This document shows, piece after piece, positions 10,782 through 18,479 of a DNA stretch of 64,000 bases (positions are counted from its first letter, which is position 1; each line of letters opens with the position of its first letter). The position numbers and the translations under genes were made by a program. The notes under the pieces are model-generated. The model was given only the letters and a program-made list of their open reading frames with translations, was not told the DNA's origin and searched no databases. Source of the stretch: Cyrtodaria siliqua (Eukaryota; Mollusca; Bivalvia; Adapedonta; Hiatellidae); assembly GCA_037043455.1 (NCBI GenBank), contig JAWPHD010001283.1:1-64000 (forward strand). The letters are read 5' to 3'.

Positions 10782-11085
10782 ATGGATATCACAACTGCAC
10801 AATTCGATGAACTGCTCGAAGAGCAATATCAAAATAGCACAAAGAAATGGACAGACTTGGAACTAAATAAAATATACACTATTACAGATACGAAAATAGT
10901 AGAAACTGAATATGGTCCATCCATGGTATTGACATTATTAGACAATGGTGAAGTATGAAGATAAATTAGAGAAGAGTGCTAAACCACCATATTATATGCG
11001 ACCACTTGGATTGAAGCCATGTAAAAACAAAAAAAAATATTAGGTATCATGCATATGACTTAGTCTTTCCAAAGGTTATTTTAAA
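10782..11085 (+). pseudogene. small Polinton ORF of unknown function (broken)
   Basis: The ATG at 10782 opens a 58-codon acidic frame that ends at a TGA at 10956-10958. Continued coding-like sequence follows in another frame (KPPYYMRPLG near 10985-11015) and then, after an A run near 11030, in a third frame (YHAYDLVFPK near 11045-11075). This pattern suggests one gene of roughly 100 codons with two frameshifts. I do not recognise a named domain. Its place beside integrase suggests an early or replication role, but that is a guess. Confidence 0.55.
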
Positions 11086-11145
11086 GCAAACATATTTAGT
11101 TATTTCAAAGAAATCCAAAGTAATTATAGTTTTAAACTATTTTTT

Positions 11146-11565
11146 TTATGAAATCAATTTGTACGCCACAAATCCAGTTGCAGCCATGCCCACCACAATA
11201 AACATAATTTCTCTATTCTGTTGATCCGGAGATGGTGTATAAAAATCAATCAACTTGGGCTCCGGTTCTAAAAGCAAATGTTTGCCAGTTATGTAATAAT
11301 ACTGTTTCATAGCTTGGTTCACATCATCAAAAGTCTGCTCTGCATGATGCTCTTTTTGCAGTTGCTTATTAATAAAATCTAATCGCTCTGTTCTTTTTTT
11401 ATTCCACTCCGCTTGTGCTGCGTTTAATTGTTCCACTGCTTTGTCATGCCTTTGTCTTTCCTCATCTGAATGACTTCCCATTTTTGAAAAGAAATAATTT
11501 GAACTGCTAAACGCCAATGCATTTGTTAATGCGCCACCTATCATCATTGCTACTGCACTTGCCAT
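11146..11565 (-). CDS. small Polinton protein with two hydrophobic ends and a helical middle
   Basis: The frame is intact, 139 residues. The first 25 residues are hydrophobic and small-residue rich (Ala, Gly, Met). Residues about 30-85 are charged and likely helical or coiled coil, rich in Gln, Glu, Lys and His. Residues 119-138 form a predicted membrane segment (IMFIVVGMAATGFVAY). The ATG follows an A/T stretch with TATATATAAAAAAA directly upstream. It is the last gene of the minus-strand block that also holds the ATPase and capsid genes, so a virion or membrane-associated role is plausible. No catalytic motif was seen and the function is unknown. Confidence 0.7.
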   Translation of the reverse strand: MASAVAMMIGGALTNALAFSSSNYFFSKMGSHSDEERQRHDKAVEQLNAAQAEWNKKRTERLDFINKQLQKEHHAEQTFDDVNQAMKQYYYITGKHLLLEPEPKLIDFYTPSPDQQNREIMFIVVGMAATGFVAYKLIS

Positions 11566-11589
11566 TTTTTTTATATATATTTTTTAAAA

Positions 11590-11826
11590 TTATTTCATAA
11601 TATCCGCAGGAATAATACCTTGCTTAATCAACATATCCTTTGTAGCCATTGCTAACATTATATCCACAGACAGCATCCCAAAATCTGTCATATTTAAATC
11701 CACTTTAGGGGCTGGTCTTTTTAGTAGTTTTCTGCCAATCTCAGAATATGCAACAGTTACAAGTGTTTCCACTCCAGCATGATACATCATATTTACAATT
11801 TGTTTTCCGTCAATACTTTCTGCCAT
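11590..11826 (-). CDS. small Polinton protein, 78 residues, unknown function
   Basis: The frame is intact, with a TATA/A-run signature ending at the ATG (CATATAAAAAAA). The protein is mildly hydrophobic and probably all-helical, with no clear membrane span or metal-binding motif. It sits 24 bp from the next gene on the same strand and 34 bp from the previous one, which fits a compact viral gene block. No family was recognised by eye. Confidence 0.62.
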   Translation of the reverse strand: MAESIDGKQIVNMMYHAGVETLVTVAYSEIGRKLLKRPAPKVDLNMTDFGMLSVDIMLAMATKDMLIKQGIIPADIMK

Positions 11827-11860
11827 TTTTTTTATATGATTATTTTTTTAAAATAAATTA

Positions 11861-12229
11861 TTAAAAATCAAACGGGTCTTTTGGTGCAACATAAACAGGT
11901 TGCACAGCTACAGGTTGCGTAGCAGATTTTTTGTTATAAATATACAAACCCAACCCAGCAATGCCTAATAAAACCAGACACGGTGAAATATAATTTTTGT
12001 ATACGTTTATTTTGATTTTTTCTGGTTCTTCTTCACCTATTGTTATTTTTGTTATTTGATTTGCAGCATCTTGCTTTGCATCATCTTGCTTTGCATCTTG
12101 AAGCAAACGCTTTGCCTTTCTTGCTGCTGCTCCTTTTTTCCCAGCTTCTATTCTTTTTGGATTTTTTACTTTTTGTTGTTCAATAGGTTGTGTAACAACC
12201 GGTATAACTTCACTCTCTTGGTTCTCCAT
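11861..12229 (-). CDS. small single-pass membrane protein of the Polinton
   Basis: The frame is intact, 122 residues. The N-terminus is rich in Gln, Glu and Val. A basic patch GKKGAAARKAKR follows at about residues 29-40, then an acidic stretch. One membrane segment (ISPCLVLLGIAGLGLYIY) lies near residues 84-101, followed by a short Pro/Val-rich tail. The basic patch could bind DNA or another virion part, but this is inference. Its start overlaps the 3' end of the upstream gene by 20 bp, as in tightly packed viral genomes. Confidence 0.65.
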   Translation of the reverse strand: MENQESEVIPVVTQPIEQQKVKNPKRIEAGKKGAAARKAKRLLQDAKQDDAKQDAANQITKITIGEEEPEKIKINVYKNYISPCLVLLGIAGLGLYIYNKKSATQPVAVQPVYVAPKDPFDF

Positions 12230-12698
12230 TTATATTATCTATATTTTTATTTTTATTAAAATCAATATGTCTAACAGTTGTCAGTATTGCTGTAAATGGT
12301 GCTAAGCACATTCCATACCTGTAATACAACTCACAACAAGCACTTGTCAAAGCATGATTTATAAATGGGTCTTCCTCCAAATCTTCTATCAGTTTTGGTG
12401 GATTGGTTACATTAAAATATTTTGATACTTCCATCACATACAAGTTAATAAAAGAATTGCCTAAAGTCTTGGTCATGCTTGCCCCAAGTCTTGCTTCATA
12501 TCTGCAGTAAAGTTTATTAATTTCATCTGGGGGCATGCTAACTATAGTCGTGAGTTGTATGTCCTTACCCAAATATTGACGACTACCACCGCCAGCCACT
12601 ATGGCTGATAATCTTTCTTTTTTTGTTTCTTGTTGCTTTGATTCATCACGTTCCGTAAAACCTTCCGACATATCTTGTAATAGTTCTTCCGCATTCAT
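12210..12698 (-). CDS. soluble Polinton protein of about 162 residues, unknown function
   Basis: The chosen start is the ATG at 12696-12698, which follows the TATTAATATAAAA signature. The frame stays open upstream to 12851, but that extension is hydrophobic low-complexity sequence over AT-rich spacer and is unlikely to be native. The protein begins acidic and Met-rich (MNAEELLQDM), has a Gly-rich turn (AGGGSRQYLG) and then a helical body with several Cys residues near LTSACCELYYRYGM. There is no membrane segment. It lies between the packaging ATPase and the small membrane protein genes, so an assembly role is possible. Confidence 0.68.
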   Translation of the reverse strand: MNAEELLQDMSEGFTERDESKQQETKKERLSAIVAGGGSRQYLGKDIQLTTIVSMPPDEINKLYCRYEARLGASMTKTLGNSFINLYVMEVSKYFNVTNPPKLIEDLEEDPFINHALTSACCELYYRYGMCLAPFTAILTTVRHIDFNKNKNIDNINGEPRE

Positions 12699-12960
12699 TT
12701 TTATATTAATAATTTTATTTTTTATCTTGAAATAAACATAAAACATAAAACAACCAGCTGCGATATTCATGCAACTAGTAATTGTAAGTATTGTTAATAG
12801 CATTGTTATTAATATTGCTATTTTTTTATTAGCATTGTTAATTTGCTGCAAGCATTGCTATTAACATTGCTACTTTACTATGAGCAATGCTACTTTGCTG
12901 TTAGTATAACTATTAACAACAAAGCAATGCTGTTAGAAAAAAAAGAATTGCTGTTAAAAA
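12699..12960. other. AT-rich spacer with imperfect GCATTGCTATTAACATTGCTA repeats
   Basis: The spacer between the ATPase stop and the next gene start holds degenerate copies of words such as AGCATTG, TATTAACATTGC and AGCAATGCT at about 12775-12945, some in inverted orientation. It is the longest non-coding gap in the Polinton block. A terminator or hairpin role is possible but not shown. Confidence 0.5.
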
Positions 12961-13644
12961 TTATTCAACCCAATAACCAGTTGGTTGGTCAGTCCTCAAT
13001 ATCAACTTGGAATATTTAGTCTTTGCTAAAGCTTTTCTTATTCTGGTTCTCTCTTCCAGCGTTGGAATAACATCATTCTCTCTCAAACAATTTTCATAAC
13101 TATCTCTGTCTTTAGTGTAAAACATACACAACCATTTTGCTTGCTCTCTCAAATCTTTCAATACAGAATTATATCTCTGTGAAATGACCCACACTGATTG
13201 TTTGGCGTGGCGACCAGAGAATGCCAACTCTAATAACATATCTTTTTTCTTTGTTAATTCTTTTGTGGCTGAGCAATCGTCAATGATGTATAATGTGGGC
13301 TGGCCAGCATATCTTTTGAAAAATAAACGCAACAGTTCTTGTAACATTTCTTTACCGTTGCTCACAGGATTGACAATTATTATTTTTTTATCTTTTGGGT
13401 TTTTTACATCACCTATCCAGGATCTATTTTTATAAGCCTCGTTCCACTCTATGGTTGGACACAATATAATTATATGTTTAAAAACTCCAACATACTCTTG
13501 TTCAAGTATGTCAAGAACAAACTCTGTTTTACCACAGCCTGTCTGACCACAAATAATGGCACTGTGTGAATATTTAGGATATTTTTGTTGCAAACTAGTA
13601 TCCTGCTTCTTTGAATCTTCCATCTTCGAAATTGATTTGCGCAT
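12961..13644 (-). CDS. Polinton genome-packaging ATPase (FtsK/HerA type)
   Basis: The frame is intact, 227 residues from the first ATG or 220 from a second Met at 13623. The Walker A motif GQTGCGKT lies near residues 32-39, the Walker B motif LYIIDD near 120, and a sensor-like VWVISQRYN near 153-161. This size and motif set match packaging ATPases of Polintons and related capsid-forming viruses, which pump DNA into the particle. The 5' end overlaps the 3' end of the capsid gene by 29-50 bp depending on start. A TATATATATATA stretch at about 13651-13663 lies just upstream of the first ATG, which favours that start or serves the downstream one. The frame is undamaged, unlike PolB and integrase. 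Confidence 0.9.
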   Translation of the reverse strand: MRKSISKMEDSKKQDTSLQQKYPKYSHSAIICGQTGCGKTEFVLDILEQEYVGVFKHIIILCPTIEWNEAYKNRSWIGDVKNPKDKKIIIVNPVSNGKEMLQELLRLFFKRYAGQPTLYIIDDCSATKELTKKKDMLLELAFSGRHAKQSVWVISQRYNSVLKDLREQAKWLCMFYTKDRDSYENCLRENDVIPTLEERTRIRKALAKTKYSKLILRTDQPTGYWVE

Positions 13645-14862
13645 CTTGTATTATATATATATAAATATTTAAAGTTTGATCTGCATCTGCTTTTTTATTT
13701 ATTAATATCGTTATGTCTTCACTGCCGTTTTCTATTCTTCTTCCACTGCCGTGTAATAAATTGTCCTCACATGTTCTAAGGTCAAGCCACAACGCATATG
13801 ATTTTGTCAGATAGGTCTCAAGAGAAACACTGGTAAAGTTTAAGTCCCTCGCTACTATTTCTGTCTCTTTGTTTCTTTTTGATGTCAAGGCAAAATATTT
13901 GTTGATTTCATCCCAGTGTTGATATGCCCTCATGCCCTGACTATACAACTGATTTGGTACTCCCTCTATTGTCATTTCAACTTTTTCAATCATTGGGTTG
14001 TAATAGGTTTCTGCGCTTGTTCTTTCTGGGTCTTCAAACAGCATTAAAATACCTTTCATGCTCCGTGCTGGTACATTAATGTTGATGTTCCAAAGGGTTT
14101 CAGATTTGTTTGCTATTATTTTTCTATGTCGCAAGATGCGATCATACATAAATGACATCTTACCATTGGTTTGCTGTCTTATTTGTCTGGCTAATTCAAC
14201 ATCACTAACCGTATCAAATTCCAAGCAGATATTTTTTATTACATAAGATGCATCAGCATCACTGCTTTTAATAACTTTGTTATAATCGTTAAACGTTAAT
14301 TCATATTCTAACCTATCACCAAGCCCCGCTTGATAAAATGGCATATGACTTTCTAACATTTCAAAGTCCAGTGGAATACAAAATCTATTTCCTTAAGCAG
14401 CTGCTATAGCTTCATCTCCGGTGGCTGCGGAAGCATCTCCCGCACCAACTCTATGTTTTAGCATGTTTCTTTACCAATACCTTGGTAAGCTGTGTTTAAT
14501 CGTTCGGTAGGGCTTTTCCATAAATCTACATAACAATGATATATATCACTGTCATCTATTGACATGACTTCATTGCCACTTATTCGTATTGTCATTTTTT
14601 TCACAATTGTTCTGCCCAGATTCTGATATAAAGTACGGTTGGCGTCCGTTCTGCTTTTAAGTTCTATTTCAAAGGCAAGACGAGCAGTACGTGGAACTAT
14701 CACATCATTAGTACTTAGATTTGGAAATCTCACAAGCAGTTGCTGGTTATGGTCTATTGTTGATGGATTATTAGTTATTACTACACTTGTGCGAATGCTT
14801 TTGGCACCATGAGGTTCTCTTAGTTTTCTATGAGGGCTGAGTTTGTTTCCGTCAGCCGACAT
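13595..14862 (-). pseudogene. Polinton major capsid protein, double jelly-roll type (two breaks)
   Basis: The gene starts at the ATG at 14860-14862, which begins MSADGNKLSPHRKLREPHGA. The first 134 codons are open, then a frameshift near 14459 leads into a Gly/Ala-rich loop. A TAA at 14393-14395 follows, and the rest is open to the stop at 13595. The full span is about 422 codons. Beta-rich segments such as LLVRFPNLSTNDVIVP, VKKMTIRISGNEVMSI and GSGRRIENGSEDITI fit a viral jelly-roll capsid. I assign it as the major capsid by composition and by position next to the ATPase, not by alignment. The gene diverges from the gene at 14909 across 46 bp. Only two lesions are present. Confidence 0.8.
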
Positions 14863-14908
14863 TGTTTTTATTTTTAAATATATTTTTTAAAATTAAATAA
14901 AATAAACA
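14863..14908. promoter_or_regulatory. divergent AT-only promoter between capsid gene and neighbour
   Basis: The 46-bp spacer is almost entirely A and T and contains AAATATATTTTTTAAAATT. It serves starts on both strands (capsid on minus, next gene on plus). Its design is the same as the other two divergent spacers of the element. Confidence 0.55.
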
Positions 14909-16240
14909 ATGGCTGAAGGAGGATTTGAATATGACAATCCTACGTTCGATCCAGGTGATTATGATGAATATTATGATGATGATTTACCTATGGTGCCTGA
15001 TGAGCCTGTTCGAAGAAGTCTTCTTAATCAAAGCGATCATATTTCTGAACTCAGGGGAGAGCTGACAAAAGTCACACTTGAAATATACAAGAAAAATCTT
15101 GTAAAATCCTTTTATGATGAAATAGCAAAACGATATAAGATGGCACCGGACAAAATGGATTATGACCAGTTTGAAGTATCAGATGATGGTAAAACATTAT
15201 ACTGGGTTGTTGGTGATAAAGGTATAAGAATAACTGCCAAGCAAGGCTCTTTTACATTTCTTGCTCTTGGTTCTTTGGCAAATGAATATAACAGGGTTAT
15301 TGGCTCTGGGGGAACAAGGGCGATAAGACAATTTTGAAATTTGCCGGAGTATGACAGTAAAACAAAAGTATCACAACAATTTAGACAAGTACTGGAGAGC
15401 ACAATAAACGATTTACCAGATAATGTGGATGCTATCCCATTACAAGATTTATCAAGTGTTGCGAATGACACAGCACAGTCAATGGAAAGTGCTCTTTATG
15501 ACTGGGATGTGATTGAGCGTCCTGATGTTGAAACACAAACAAATATAGACAGGCGTGAAATGGATGGAATAGTAAAAGCGATGACAACTGTCAAGGAAGA
15601 ACTCACCAATAACGTGGCAAAACTCACACAACTTGATAAAGACATAACAAGAGAAAAACAAAAGTTAGAACAAGCTAAGACTGATAATGATAAATTCCAG
15701 ATAAAAAGAATCAGCGATCGCATCAAAGACCTTGAAAATGAAAGAGGTGCAAGAATGGATGTCATTAATGAGAACAGAGAAGCTTTTCGTAACCAAGTAA
15801 GCAGGATAAAAGAGACAATAAACAAAATGTTAAACGAGGATACAACACTTGGTGAGAGGATCAAAACCTTGTTTAGGGAGCAAGGTATTACTGTTGTTAG
15901 TATTTTAACTGCATTTGATATGATTATTGGGGTTTTAGTTGAGGCCATTATTCCTACAACGGGAGGAGGGACTGCACCTGTTCCAACTCCAAAGCCTGAT
16001 CCATCAAGTGTAAAAGATTGGATAAAAAAAAAACTATTTAATCTTGGTAAGCTTCTTGCCAACCTAGCTGGTAAAGCTGCTGCAGCACTTCCAGGAGTTA
16101 TTGGTGCAATAGTATCATGGCTTTTATCTGCAACAGGTAATGTTATTAATTGGCTTGGTAACAATCTATGGGCTTTGCTTGTGTTTGTTTCCGGGTTGTT
16201 GTATGTGGCAGCCAAAGAGTGGTTTAAATCTCGTAGATAA
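14909..16240 (+). pseudogene. Polinton virion-type protein with coiled coil and hydrophobic C-terminus (one in-frame stop)
   Basis: The reading frame is the same before and after a single TGA at 15335-15337, so this is one gene of about 444 codons with one nonsense codon. The N-terminus is acidic and aromatic (Asp, Glu, Tyr). Residues about 225-300 are a long charged helix or coiled coil. A hydrophobic segment (ITVVSILTAFDMIIGVLVEA) follows near residue 330, then a Gly/Pro/Thr linker and two further hydrophobic, Ala/Gly-rich helices (LANLAGKAAAALPGVIGAIV and LLVFVSGLLYVAA). The protein may attach to or disturb membranes during particle entry or assembly, but this is inference from composition. 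Its 3' end overlaps the next minus-strand gene by 17 bp. Confidence 0.72.
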
Positions 16241-17492
16241 GTAATGCAGCAAGACCTATTACTATAGTACCAACAATTATGGTTGTTTTGTTATCTTCGT
16301 GTTCAATCGCTATTTTTTGTATTTCTGGTGGGTTATGCTCCACAGTTTTATGTATTGATTTATCAAAGTCAGAATGTTCCGGTAAAAATTTCTTTGTTGT
16401 GGTGCCTTGAAAAGGTTGAATATTTTTTGGTGGCACTGGTTTTACATTTACATCATTATTCAATCCTAATGCTTGTGCATCGGTTGCTATTACAATTTCA
16501 TTATTGTAGTCTTGTATTATTCCGATTCTTAATTCCATGTCACTCGGAGACATGTACAATCCACTTCCATAGACAAAATTAACTTTAATTCTTACATATT
16601 TTAGGGTGTTTTCATATCTTGAAATTTGACTGGGCAAGTCGATGTGGCTATTTATTGCGTCCTCTACATTTGCTAAAAATTGTTTCTGTGCATCAAATGC
16701 CGTTCCAGTTCCAAGTATATCTGTTCTTGTTTGTGATTGTGAGCCGAGGATTGCCCAGCAGTATGTTCTTATGCTGTCATTGATTCTTTCTACTCCTGCC
16801 CTTGTAAATCCAGATGAACAATCTAGTATAAAAGTAGACCAGCTGTTGTCTGCCTCAGATCCTTGTGCAATGTAATCAATGTGATATGTTTTATCACTCT
16901 CAGAGACTGTAAAACTCATCGTTTTGTTGTCGTATACAGTATTTATCAAAGGATGATAACCAATATTTGTCCAGTAATTATAAATTGTTCCTAGACCATT
17001 ATTATAGCTTTGTTTCTGTCGCCAGTCTAAATTTAAGTCAACGTTAAACTCCTTGCATATTCTCTCGTATGCGTTTCGGTTATATGTGTTATTAAATGCA
17101 TTCCAATTTGAGTCTTGTGGCATTGCTACACTCATCTTAAATAATATTCTTCTGACTTGGTAATAGACATGAAATCGAAATAACGATCCAACCAAAGTAT
17201 CAGCTTTTAGATGGTTGTTAAAATCAATACCACATCCAGTTGTCGCACACCAAATAGCAAAGTTTAACTGATTCTGCCAAAATAACATCCAATCTGTTCC
17301 CCAGCGTTGGACTATAGCATCTGATTTGACGTATGGGAGTTTGTATTTTTCAAAGACATTAGGAAATGATGCTTTAAAGCCTTTACCGTCTGATGTTATG
17401 ACTATGTTTTGATTTATTATATCTATCACTTTCTTGCTAAAAGTATTTGAATAGTGAGCATCCGGGTTATATTTGAATTCTTTAGAAATCAT
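16224..17492 (-). CDS. Polinton structural-type protein with C-terminal membrane anchor
   Basis: The frame is intact, 422 residues. It has many aromatic residues in the first half (WGTDWMLFWQNQLNFAIW and FRFHVYYQVRR), a central region with TRTDILGTGTAFDAQKQF, and beta-like segments afterwards. A Pro/Lys-rich stalk precedes a predicted membrane segment at about 403-421 (IIVGTIVIGLAALLIYEI). Candidates are a penton or minor capsid protein or a membrane-anchored virion protein, but I cannot assign it by eye. The gene is undamaged. It diverges from the gene at 17530 across 37 bp of AT-rich DNA and converges with the preceding plus-strand gene. Confidence 0.75.
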   Translation of the reverse strand: MISKEFKYNPDAHYSNTFSKKVIDIINQNIVITSDGKGFKASFPNVFEKYKLPYVKSDAIVQRWGTDWMLFWQNQLNFAIWCATTGCGIDFNNHLKADTLVGSLFRFHVYYQVRRILFKMSVAMPQDSNWNAFNNTYNRNAYERICKEFNVDLNLDWRQKQSYNNGLGTIYNYWTNIGYHPLINTVYDNKTMSFTVSESDKTYHIDYIAQGSEADNSWSTFILDCSSGFTRAGVERINDSIRTYCWAILGSQSQTRTDILGTGTAFDAQKQFLANVEDAINSHIDLPSQISRYENTLKYVRIKVNFVYGSGLYMSPSDMELRIGIIQDYNNEIVIATDAQALGLNNDVNVKPVPPKNIQPFQGTTTKKFLPEHSDFDKSIHKTVEHNPPEIQKIAIEHEDNKTTIIVGTIVIGLAALLIYEI

Positions 17493-17529
17493 TTTTATTT
17501 GTGTTTTTATATATATATATTAAAAAAAA
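17493..17529. promoter_or_regulatory. divergent AT-rich promoter, 37 bp
   Basis: The spacer contains TTTTTATATATATATATTAA and runs into an A9 run at the plus-strand ATG. On the minus strand it reads as TATATATATATAAAAA followed by a short A-rich leader to the start codon. This is the clearest example of the element's start-site signature. Confidence 0.6.
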
Positions 17530-17935
17530 ATGTTTCATACAATTTCAAACATAGACAACTCTATTAATTTACAACAGTATATCGATAATAGAGATGGAAC
17601 TAAGCGCGTTGGATTAAAAAGTTTTACATACACTATCGGTTGGTTTAATATTAATCATGAAGTCATAAAGACACAAAACCCAGATAAAACAGAACATTTA
17701 CCAGGTGGTCTTTATAACTTTCAAGACTTGGTAGAAATATTTAAACAGCTAAATGAAAATATTATCCTGGACAATATTGTCCAAATTGGTACAGCCATTA
17801 AACATACGCCAATAGAGACACGAATGTCAAGCGGTCTTTCAAAAATGTTGGGATCCAAGGACAGAAAATAGTTGACAGGTACTAATATAGGAGATTATCC
17901 AATTAATTTAGCTCCTTATAAACAGCTAATGATAA
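17530..17935 (+). pseudogene. Polinton gene of unknown role, interrupted and truncated
   Basis: The ATG at 17530 opens 113 codons ending at a TAG at 17869-17871. Coding-like sequence continues in the same frame for about 30 codons (TGTNIGDYPINLAPYKQL) and then stops resembling protein near 17930. A nonsense mutation plus a 3' truncation is the simplest reading. The residual protein has mixed alpha and beta character, with no membrane span and no catalytic motif. As the outermost gene beside a divergent promoter shared with a structural-type gene, it may be a minor virion component. The loss of its end marks the right break of the Polinton. Confidence 0.65.
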
Positions 17936-18479
17936 GTATAATATTGTTTATATAATTTATGATAAATAGATGTAATTATATTAAATCTAAAAATAAATAT
18001 ATGATGTTATAATATATATAAACAATGTTTCTATGGTGTAAACATTACAAAACATTTCCCGTACCGTACCGTACCGTCCAGCAACGTACATAATGATCAC
18101 CATTCATCATTCCATTTACTTTTAGCATATACATACACTAATCAATATTTATAATCGGTCACCAATATTTTTGGAATAACATGAATACTAAAAACTTGAT
18201 ATCACAGAAACACATACCAATATTTTATTAAGTTTATCAACAAGGTTTTAGTCCAATCAAGGCATATTAAGTTTTATAAATCGCTAGTGATATTTTTTAA
18301 ACGACGCTAGTTAAAATTTCAAATTAAAATATGAATTACTAAAAAATATATAATTCTTTGAAAAGTGACCGATTATAAAAGTTGAGTAGTGTAGACGTAC
18401 AATAAATTACAAATTAGGCATTACACATAGTCTTAATGTATTACAACAAACACATAAGTATATGATTAAACCAACAGTA
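17936..18479. other. AT-rich intergenic DNA
   Basis: No gene was recognised. A short GTACC tandem (four units) lies at about 18059-18076. A matching inverted CGGTACGG run occurs near 19274-19288, so these could be degenerate ends of one dispersed element. Confidence 0.4.

Larger units (their letters stand above)
6433..17935 (+). mobile_element. Polinton/Maverick (adintovirus-like) element, truncated at both ends
   Basis: The block combines a protein-primed type B DNA polymerase, a retrovirus-like DDE integrase, an FtsK/HerA-type packaging ATPase and a double-jelly-roll capsid gene, which together define Polinton/Maverick elements. Several further compact genes lie among them with very short spacers. 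The left end is cut inside PolB by the gypsy LTR. On the right the last gene stops being recognisable near 17930 and no terminal inverted repeat is seen. No Ulp1-like protease was found in the retained part. The element is therefore incomplete and not mobile as it stands. Confidence 0.9.

Noticed and set aside
12699..12851. N-terminal hydrophobic extension of the gene at 12210-12698
   Set aside because: The extension covers AT-rich repeats and lacks the start signature, which instead precedes the ATG at 12698.
6433..17935. Free virus or bacterial contamination instead of an integrated element
   Set aside because: It is joined directly to an LTR retrotransposon on one side and host-type repeats on the other, and carries decay lesions.
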